Of a stretch of 64,000 nucleotides of DNA, positions 8,804-15,026 are shown one piece after another (the stretch's first letter is position 1; every line of letters starts with the position of its first letter). The translations under genes and the position numbers were made by a program. The notes under the pieces were generated by a model. It had not been told where the DNA came from. It did not search any database and saw nothing but the letters and a program-made list of their open reading frames with translations. The stretch is taken from contig NZ_CP090349.1 of assembly GCF_021398735.1 (NCBI RefSeq), positions 3,367,001 through 3,431,000 of the forward strand. The letters are read 5' to 3'. This stretch comes from Methylobacterium oryzae. GTDB taxonomy: Bacteria > Pseudomonadota > Alphaproteobacteria > Rhizobiales > Beijerinckiaceae.

Positions 8804-9298
8804 TCAGGGCGCGCCCAAGAGCGGTGTCGCGCCACTCGAGCCGCCCACGGCCGCGGTCGCAGGGACGACGATGGTGGTGGTCGACTGGCCGTCGAAGATC
8901 TGGAGCTGGATATTGCCGCCCAGGCGCTGGAAGGTCACCTGCGATCCGCCGAAGCTGTAGCTACCGCTCTGCTGGGCGTTCTCGCCGAAGAGCGCCTGGG
9001 TGATCTGGTTGGCCAGCGAGCTGTAGATCTGCGTCTGCAATTGCTGGGCGAAGATCTGGCCCGGAGTCTTGGTGTTGGCGGCGCTCTGATTGGCCGAGAA
9101 CAGCTGCTGGTCGCGCTGGGCCGACCGCTGCGCGTCGTTCTGGGCCGCAGCCTGGGCCTGCAGCCAGGAGCCGTTCAGCGGACTTCCTCCGAAGGACGGG
9201 TTGACCGGCTGGTAGACAAGGCTGCCCGCCTGGGCGCCCACGACGGCGAGGAGAGCGCAGCCGCAGACGAGCGGCCCGAGGAGACCGGACTGGCGCAT
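8804..9298 (-). CDS. csgF: Curli assembly factor CsgF
   Basis: A 164-residue exported protein with a cleavable signal to about AQAG. The mature N-terminus LVYQPVNPSFGGSPLNGSW is the diagnostic CsgF segment that plugs into the CsgG pore. A Gln/Ala-rich middle and a C-terminal beta-rich domain (SYSFGGSQVTFQRLGG) follow. CsgF sits on the outer face of CsgG and anchors nucleation of curlin. The gene begins 4 bases after the csgB-like stop, so the two are tightly coupled. Confidence 0.93.
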   Translation of the reverse strand: MRQSGLLGPLVCGCALLAVVGAQAGSLVYQPVNPSFGGSPLNGSWLQAQAAAQNDAQRSAQRDQQLFSANQSAANTKTPGQIFAQQLQTQIYSSLANQITQALFGENAQQSGSYSFGGSQVTFQRLGGNIQLQIFDGQSTTTIVVPATAAVGGSSGATPLLGAP

Positions 9299-9302
9299 GG
9301 GA

Positions 9303-9875
9303 CTACCTCTGGGTGACCGAGACGCTGGGGCCGTTGCCGACCCGCGTGATGCTGATCGGCGTGGGGTTGGTCCCCTGCTGCTGCGCCGAGATGGCGTTGT
9401 TGTCGCCGCGGACCGTGATGGTCGCCGCCGCGCCGCTGCCGTCTTGCTGGGTCCCGATCGTGTTGGACTGGCCGAAGACCGATACGGCCGACTGGTTGTA
9501 GGATCCGGCCTGCTGCTGTGTCACCGTGTTGCGCGAGCCGATCACGTTCTGGACCGCCACGTTCGCGTAGCCCGACATGTCGATCGTGCCCGTATTGCCC
9601 GAACCGATCTGCAGGGCGCGGGCCTGGTTGGCCTGCGCCGACTGGGGCGGGCCGCTCGGGTTAAGCAGCAGGATGCCAGACTGATTGCCGAGGATGTAGT
9701 CGCTCTCCTGGATCGCCCGCCCGGGAGGGCCAGCGGGGCGCTGAGCGGCCGCCTGGATCTGCTCGATCGCGACGCGCTCCTGCGCCGCAGCTGAGCCGGC
9801 CGCACTCGCGACGGCGAGCGGGACGGCAACGAACAACGCTCGACCTGCAGCGCGGCTGCGACGCGTACGGCGCAT
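9303..9875 (-). CDS. csgB: Curlin-repeat protein, probable nucleator (CsgB-like)
   Basis: A 190-residue secreted protein with a basic start (MRRTRRSRAAGR) and signal to about AAAQE. A Gln/Pro-rich linker is followed by curlin repeats of the N-x-A/S...Q.G..N type: QIGSGNTGTIDMSGYAN, NQSAVSVFGQSNTIGTQQDG, TITVRGDNNAISAQQQG. It is shorter than the CsgA-like protein, carries fewer repeats and is encoded directly before csgF, which suggests the minor nucleating subunit. The assignment as csgB rather than a second major subunit is an inference. A GGGAGGC ribosome site precedes the ATG. Confidence 0.75.
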   Translation of the reverse strand: MRRTRRSRAAGRALFVAVPLAVASAAGSAAAQERVAIEQIQAAAQRPAGPPGRAIQESDYILGNQSGILLLNPSGPPQSAQANQARALQIGSGNTGTIDMSGYANVAVQNVIGSRNTVTQQQAGSYNQSAVSVFGQSNTIGTQQDGSGAAATITVRGDNNAISAQQQGTNPTPISITRVGNGPSVSVTQR

Positions 9876-10115
9876 TATCTGCCTCCCTAGCCCCTTTTGG
9901 GCGACCTTAAATCAATGTCCCGCACAGATGTACAGTAACAAGGCTTATCCACACGTGACTACTACTGATATGTGGTGAATTAGACACACCGCTCGAGGAT
10001 GGAGACTCCATGCGGCTGTCTTCCGTATGAGGCGATGTCAATGGAGCCGCGGTCGCTCGTCCCATCAGGAAGTGACGTAGCCCGACCGACCGCTCTTCAG
10101 GGCTCGAACGGCGTG
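9876..10115. promoter_or_regulatory. Probable promoter region of the csgB-like/csgF/csgG/slt operon
   Basis: A 240-base gap between csgH and csgB, AT-richer than its surroundings. It contains ATATGTGGTGAATTAGACAC (about 9969-9988), resembling ATATGCGTGTTAAATTGGAC at about 11729-11748 upstream of csgA. A shared regulatory element is possible. No -10/-35 pair is certain. Confidence 0.35.
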
Positions 10116-10517
10116 TTACAGATCCTGCGTGCTGTCGTAGGCGCAATCGATTCTGCGGCCGTCCACGTGTACGGAGGCCTCGACACTCAACTGGCCGTCC
10201 GGCCGGACGCTGATGGTCAGCTTTCCGACCTCGCGGGTGTCGCCATCGGCGAGGTCAAAGCCGCCGCCCTGCTGCATGGTGGCGGTGCCGGCTGGGTCGA
10301 TCTTGCGCACGATTAGGTTGTATCGACCTGCGGTCCGGCGCGGCGTTTCGATGCGGAGGCCCAGGCGAGCCACGTCGGCGGAGCGATTCTCGACAACGCG
10401 GCAGATAACGGGGGGATCGACGGTGAAGCTGGGCATGATCGGCATCACAGCCGCGGCTGGATTTGTGTCGGTATCGAGCAGGGGGAGGGGCGCTCCTGGT
10501 AAGAGCGCCCCTCCCAT
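10116..10517 (-). CDS. csgH: Curli chaperone, CsgC/CsgH family
   Basis: The 133-residue reading contains an Ig-like beta-sandwich typical of alphaproteobacterial CsgH: VICRVVENRSADVARLGLRI, RYNLIVRKIDPAGTATMQQG, LTISVRPDGQLSVEASVHVD and a final IDCAYDS with the second conserved Cys. CsgC/CsgH proteins keep curlin unpolymerised in the periplasm. The start is uncertain. The ATG at 10517 sits on a perfect hairpin and gives a poor signal peptide; internal starts near MPIMPSF lack an obvious export signal. The gene follows csgA by 36 bases. Confidence 0.72.
   Translation of the reverse strand: MGGALLPGAPLPLLDTDTNPAAAVMPIMPSFTVDPPVICRVVENRSADVARLGLRIETPRRTAGRYNLIVRKIDPAGTATMQQGGGFDLADGDTREVGKLTISVRPDGQLSVEASVHVDGRRIDCAYDSTQDL
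10483..10515 (-). terminator. Perfect 13-bp hairpin between csgA and csgH
   Basis: GGGAGGGGCGCTC (10483-10495 on the plus strand) pairs with GAGCGCCCCTCCC (10503-10515) around a 7-base loop. There is no U-tract after it on the minus strand, so it is not a classical intrinsic terminator. It overlaps the first codons of the csgH reading frame. It could attenuate transcription, protect the csgA 3' end, or hide the csgH start. Confidence 0.6.
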
Positions 10518-10553
10518 GGCTCTCAGGCCGAGAGCAGGTTTGAGACCTGAGTC

Positions 10554-11408
10554 TTACCGTTGCGTAATGCGCGCCGTGTTGCCGTTGCCGATCTGAGCAA
10601 AGCCAGCGTTGGAATAATAGCTGCCGTACTGGGTGATTGCGCCAGTGTTGCCGTTGCCGTTCTGGTAGCCAAACGCGCCCACACCGGCCGTTCCGGCCTG
10701 GCCGATAGTCGCGTAGTTGCCGTTGCCCACCTGAAGAAGGGCAGCATAATTCGTCTGTCCGTACTGATCGATATAGCCTTCGTTACCGCTGCCGACCTGG
10801 CGAACGACCGCGTAGGCATCCTTGCTTCCATCGTGCTGATAGATGCCCGCCTTGTTGTCATTTCCGTCCTGGAAAATGCCGGCGTACGTATTCTGGACGT
10901 TGCTGTCCACGGTGATGGTGGCTTGGTTTCTATTGCCCCGCTGCTGGAACTGTGCCTGGCCATTCGTGCCGTTCTGGGTCACCGACGCGGAATTTCCATC
11001 TCCGGCGCTGAACGAGCCATTGTTCGGATTGAATGAGAAATCGTACCGATCGAGGTTGCCATTCGTGGTTACGACTTGGTTGTTCGTTCCGGCCTGTGTG
11101 ATGGTAAGGCCGTTGCCGGATCCGTTCTGGAGAACAGTGCTGGCATATTGAAATTGATAATTTGCGTCGCCTTCAGTAATTTTGGAGGCCGTCAAATCGA
11201 CCTGATTTGTGAGAGATCCGGCCTTAACATTCGTGCCCGTCTGGTTAACGGTCGCATTGTTGTTGTTGCCCCGCTGGAGCACGAAAGACTCGTTCGCCGT
11301 CGTGCCGTTGCCGAGAATCGGCGAGGTGCTCGACTGCGCCGAGGCACCGGTCGCGAAGGCGGTCAGGCTGGCGACAGCCACGGAAGCCAGAACAACTGAT
11401 TTCAACAT
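10554..11408 (-). CDS. csgA: Major curlin subunit (CsgA-like)
   Basis: A 284-residue secreted protein with signal peptide MLKSVVLASVAVASLTAFA...GASAQ. The rest is Asn/Gln/Gly-rich and built of curlin repeats: LQRGNNNNATVNQTG, VLQNGSGNGLTITQAG, FQQRGNRNQATITV, VVRQVGSGNEGYIDQYG, LLQVGNGNYATIGQAG, YQNGNGNTGAITQYG, and a final FAQIGNGNTARITQR. Repeats are more regular toward the C-terminus. These stack as a beta-solenoid amyloid exported through CsgG. It is longer than E. coli CsgA (about 150 residues). A strong GAGGGAG site precedes the ATG. Confidence 0.9.
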   Translation of the reverse strand: MLKSVVLASVAVASLTAFATGASAQSSTSPILGNGTTANESFVLQRGNNNNATVNQTGTNVKAGSLTNQVDLTASKITEGDANYQFQYASTVLQNGSGNGLTITQAGTNNQVVTTNGNLDRYDFSFNPNNGSFSAGDGNSASVTQNGTNGQAQFQQRGNRNQATITVDSNVQNTYAGIFQDGNDNKAGIYQHDGSKDAYAVVRQVGSGNEGYIDQYGQTNYAALLQVGNGNYATIGQAGTAGVGAFGYQNGNGNTGAITQYGSYYSNAGFAQIGNGNTARITQR

Positions 11409-11956
11409 AGATACACTCCCTCTTGTATTTTATGTGCTCTTCTGAACACAATCTATGCCATCGCAGTCGCTCTGTCGTCGCGGCGCTTTAACGGCTTGTT
11501 AAGCGTATCCATAAGCCGAAGACGAGTGTCAAGCGCCGGCTGAGACAAAAAATACAATTGTCGGAATTTCTCATCAGATCTCGGACGACAAAGTCGCGAT
11601 GTCGTCTGTTAAACGACGCGGAGAAAACTGAAATCTCTCAATGATTTAAGACGGCGCGTTAACGATCTCAGGAGTCGGTGTCCAGAACCGGATTAGGCAG
11701 TTTTCGCCGCCGAAGGACCGGGCCGCTATATGCGTGTTAAATTGGACACATCAGTCATCGCCAAAAGTGGTATTCTATTGAACAAGCAAGACCGTTCTGA
11801 ATGGTCGTATGCGGCGCGATTCCTCGGGGGTGAGCCCTGCCGCTACCGAACGGCCGTCGCCCTTGCGTGAGCCGGAGGGTTCACCTGGTCGACGGAGCGG
11901 TCGATGTCCTCGCGAGGCGGAAACCGTCCGCGCCGTGTGTTGATTGGGAGGCTATG
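11409..11956. promoter_or_regulatory. Divergent control region between csgA and the plus-strand secreted-protein genes
   Basis: About 550 bases without a gene and markedly AT-richer than average, a normal signature of a strongly regulated promoter. It must drive csgA leftward and the genes from 11957 rightward. It contains ATATGCGTGTTAAATTGGAC (about 11729-11748), related to the motif upstream of csgB. A csgD-like activator gene is not nearby. Confidence 0.5.
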
Positions 11957-12631
11957 ATGAGGCAGCGCGGCCCATCGCGCGTGCAGATCCTGCTCGCCGC
12001 CGCGACCGTATGGTCGGCCGGGATCCTGTCGGCGGGCGCACAATCCGCGGCGCCACCCGGGCCGCCGCAACCGGCGCCCGCACAGCCCGCACCGATGCAG
12101 GCCAACACTGCCAATCCCGGGACGGGGCAGCCCGCCCCCGCCGCTCCGGGCTGCGACGCCACCTGCGTGCGCGCCAACAACGAGCTCGCCTCGCAGATCT
12201 GCGCGCCGCGGATCGAGGCGCAGGCGCCGACGGATTTCGAGTGGGTCTCCCGGCCCTTCGCCAAGATCTTCCAGCAGGCTGAGGCGCCCGAGGGCGGCGC
12301 CACCGTGGTCCGCTACCGCGGCGACTCGATCCGCTTCCTCAGTCCCGCCAAGGAGTGGGTGCGGGTGACCTACGAGTGCGGGTTCGACGCGGCCAAGCGG
12401 TCGGTCGAGTACGTGCGGGTGCGGCTCGGCCGGCTCGACAAGGCGGACGCGCCCGCGCAGCCGGCGCAGCAGGGCCGGGCCAGCGCGCTGGCGCCGCAGC
12501 CGGTGTCGCCCCAGGCGCAGCAGCAGGCCGCCCGCACCGGGACAGCCGCCCCGCGCAAGCTGCTGCCGTCGGAGCCAAGCGAGATCGAGGTCCGACAGGT
12601 CAATCCGCGGATCCGGCAGGCGCAGCCATGA
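11957..12631 (+). CDS. Secreted Pro/Ala-rich protein of unknown function, curli-linked
   Basis: A 224-residue protein with a signal peptide (MRQRGPSRVQILLAAATVWS... to about GAQS), then a Pro/Ala/Gln-rich linker (about residues 35-70). A folded core contains three cysteines (GCDATCVRANNELASQICAP) and conserved-looking segments DFEWVSRPFAKIFQQAEAP, VVRYRGDSIRFLSPAKEWVR and VTYECGFDAAKRSVEYVRVR. A second low-complexity tail follows. I do not recognise a named family. GGGAGG lies 5 bases before this ATG; the overlapping ATG at 11954 is too close to it. It is coupled (ATGA) to the NDCT-motif gene downstream. Confidence 0.75.
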   Translation: MRQRGPSRVQILLAAATVWSAGILSAGAQSAAPPGPPQPAPAQPAPMQANTANPGTGQPAPAAPGCDATCVRANNELASQICAPRIEAQAPTDFEWVSRPFAKIFQQAEAPEGGATVVRYRGDSIRFLSPAKEWVRVTYECGFDAAKRSVEYVRVRLGRLDKADAPAQPAQQGRASALAPQPVSPQAQQQAARTGTAAPRKLLPSEPSEIEVRQVNPRIRQAQP

Positions 12632-12996
12632 GCCCCGGGCCGCTAACGCGGGGACGCGCGGTGCGAACCGCCTTCGGCGCGCTCGCGCTCCTCGCGGCGG
12701 GCGCGACGGCGGCCCCCGCCCAGCCAAGCCCGCTCTCGGTGAACGACTGCACGCTGTTACCCGATCCCGGCGCCCTGCGGCGCTGCCTCGATCAGGCGGA
12801 GGGGCGCGTCGTCACGCCGCTGCAGCCGGTCGCGAACCCGGCCTTGATCGACCGCCCCGAACAGCCGGCGCAGTCCGTGCGCGGCGCGCCCGCCGCGAAG
12901 CCCGCGACCGCGCCGCCGGGCGATTTCCTCAGCAACCGCGGGCCATCCCTGCGCAGTGCCCAGCCGTCCTCCCGGAACGTCATCGAGCTCGAGTGA
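12628..12996 (+). CDS. Small secreted protein, NDCT-motif family, paralogue 2
   Basis: A 122-residue protein with a signal peptide (TAFGALALLAAGATAAPAQ). The mature N-terminus SVNDCTLLPDPGALRRCLDQ is followed by AEGRVVTPLQPVANPALIDR and a disordered Pro/Ser tail. It matches the protein at 6427-6783 in the NDCT...DP.ALR.C motif, in the EG after it, and in a later (S/N)P(V/A)..D/I.(Q/R) block. Its start overlaps the preceding stop (ATGA). Function unknown; position suggests a role with curli or the cell surface. Confidence 0.75.
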   Translation: MSPGPLTRGRAVRTAFGALALLAAGATAAPAQPSPLSVNDCTLLPDPGALRRCLDQAEGRVVTPLQPVANPALIDRPEQPAQSVRGAPAAKPATAPPGDFLSNRGPSLRSAQPSSRNVIELE

Positions 12997-12999
12997 GGC

Positions 13000-13437
13000 G
13001 CGCTGGAGCGGTTGAGCCACATCGTCTTGCGAGCTGTTCCGGGACGACCTCGCCCGTGCCGTGCCGCGCTCGGACGAGTCGAAGGGCGGTCGCCCACCGT
13101 TCGACCTCGTGTTCATGTTCAAGGTGCTGGTCTTTCAGGCCAGCCACTCGCTGTCGGACGAGCGTGACCCAAGATCCTGATCAAGGGTCGGTTCTCGTTC
13201 ATGCGCTTCCTAGGGCCTGGGCTGTCCGATCCGGTGCCGGACGCCAACACGATCTGGACCTTCCGGGAGGCGCTTACCCGGGCCGAGATCGCGGGTCGGC
13301 CTGCGATCGAGGTGCTGTTCGCGGTCTACGATACGGCCCTGCGGCAAGCCGGTGTCCTGGCGTTGGGCGGGCAGATTGTCGACGCCACGGTGGTGGCCGC
13401 TTCCAAGCAGCGCAACACTGAAGCCGAGGAGGCGGAG
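13000..13437 (+). pseudogene. IS5-family transposase N-terminal fragment
   Basis: Reading across a frameshift near 13170 gives GGRPPFDLVFMFKVLVFQAS, SHSLSDER, then RFSFMRFLGPGLSDPVPDAN, TIWTFREALTRA and LGGQIVDATVVAASKQRN. These are the N-terminal and first catalytic-Asp regions of IS5-group transposases. The C-terminal half, with the remaining catalytic residues, is absent because an IS630 element begins at 13438 and no IS5 sequence resumes after it. The left edge is approximate. Confidence 0.75.
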
Positions 13438-14486
13438 CTAGAGCGTTTTCGGTCTGAGCTGCATCGGGTGTGTGGGGTTCACGCGGCGGTGTGACGCTGA
13501 TTCATGACGAGCTCCAGACAAGGAGCGAGACATGGGCCGACCCTCCAGCCAGGACCTCGGCGAACGCATCGTCGACGCGGCCGGGACGACGTAGCGTCGA
13601 CAGGCGGCCGCGCTTCGGGGTCGGCGTGGCCACGGCGATCCGCTGGATGGCTGCACTGACGACGACCGGGACGGTGGCTCCCCGTCCCCGGGGCGGGCGC
13701 GCCGCTCCAAGCTCGACCCGCACGAGGCCTACCTGCGAGGTCTGATCCCCGAGAGGACCGACATCACCCTGGAGGAGATGCGCGCTCGCCTGAAGGACGA
13801 GCGCGACCTCACGGTCGGGCTCGGCACTCTGTGGGCCTTCCTCGATGCGCGCGGCTTGACCTACAAAAATGACAGCCCACGCCGCGGGGCAGGACAGCCT
13901 GGACGTGAAGGCGGCCCGCGAGGCGTGGGTTCGAGGGCCAGCCCGACCTCGACCCCACCCGCGTCGTGTTCCTCGACGAGACCTCGACCTCAACCAACAT
14001 GGCGGGAACCCGCGGACGCTGCCCGCGCGGCGAGCGGCTGCGCTCTCCGGTGCCGCACGACCATTGGAAGACCACGACCTTCGTCGCGGGCCTGCGCCTG
14101 TCCGGGATCGCCGCGCCGTTCGTGCTGGACGGACCGATCAACCGCGACGCCTTCCAGACTTACGTCGCGCGTGTGCTCGTGCCCGAACTCGCCCTCGGAG
14201 ACGTCGTCGTCATGGACAACCTCGGCAGCCACAAGAGGCCGGCCGGCCGCGAAGCGATCGAAGCGGCGGGCGTACGGCTGCTGTTCCTGCCGCCCTACTG
14301 CCGGACTTCAACCCGATCGAGATGGCCTTCTCCAAGCTCAAGGCGTTCCTGCGCAAGGCGGCTGAGCGCACGGTCGAAGGACTATGGGTCGCCATCGGCT
14401 GGCTCATCGACACCATCACGCCCGATGAATGCGCCAATTTCTTCGCTGCTATGGGATATAATTCAGATTAAATCGAAACGCTCTAG
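13438..14486 (+). mobile_element. IS630-family element inserted in the IS5 remnant
   Basis: Terminal inverted repeats are CTAGAGCGTTTTCG (13438-13451) and CGAAACGCTCTAG (14474-14486). The element of about 1,049 bases carries a transposase gene in the same orientation. IS630 elements target TA, and the CTA/TAG at both ends fits this. The transposase is decayed, so the copy cannot move on its own. Confidence 0.75.
13532..14471 (+). pseudogene. IS630-family transposase, frameshifted
   Basis: It begins MGRPSSQDLGERIVDAAGTT, then hits TAG at 13592. The helix-turn-helix continues in another frame (RFGVGVATAIRWMAALTTTG), then ITLEEMRARLKDERDLTVG. The DDE core is FLDETSTSTNM, LVPELALGDVVVMDNLGSHK and, after one more shift, DFNPIEMAFSKLKAFL. 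It ends FFAAMGYNSD at 14471. At least three frame changes and one stop break it; all catalytic residues are still readable, so decay is fairly recent. Confidence 0.85.
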
Positions 14487-15026
14487 ATGATACTAGGCCT
14501 TATCATCAAAATATTTGGGTCATTTGCCTTGCTTCTCCTAAATGGAGCCGAATGTCCGCTCTCACTTTTCCCAAGCCTCGAAGCGGACGACCTGTTTACG
14601 GCCAGCTTTTGCTCGACCCCGTACGTCCGCTCTTTTATTCTCTGCACCCGAAAGCGGAAGGACAGGAAACCACCCACCCTGGTCATCCGAGGTACAGACC
14701 AGTGGGGCTGGACTTGGCCGTAAGCGGAACGGCCGCTTCTGAACTCATTCGCTGGGAAATCGGACGGGCTCCTGGCGATCCAAGCCAGTCAACCTGATCG
14801 CCGAAAGCTCTTTCCTGATACGTCGATGTGGATGCCACCTGCCGGCATCGATCAGCCGGAGTGAAGATTTTGCAAGACCATTGCCGGAGGCATCCACCCC
14901 GACGCTTCCGCATGAGCAGACCGGACGAATGGCTGAGGCCTCCACGACATGCTAGCGGTGCTGCAACCGACAGCGTAGCAAGGCCATCTCTCCGGGATCG
15001 AACGGGAGTGCGATAGCGACAGCTGC
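14487..15026. other. Gene-free interval with GTCCGCT/AGCGGAC palindromic pieces
   Basis: About 540 bases between the IS630 end and the regulator start. There are several inverted GTCCGCT...AGCGGAC pairs at about 14560-14740, e.g. TGTCCGCTCTCAC...AAGCGGACGACC. These resemble the repeat family at 3939 and 34831. ORFs here show no motifs. The promoter of the 953-residue regulator should lie at the right end. Confidence 0.4.

Noticed and set aside
10554..11408. Possible CRISPR-like or tandem DNA repeat
   Set aside because: The periodicity is at the protein level (curlin repeats); DNA units diverge and no constant repeat/spacer pattern exists.
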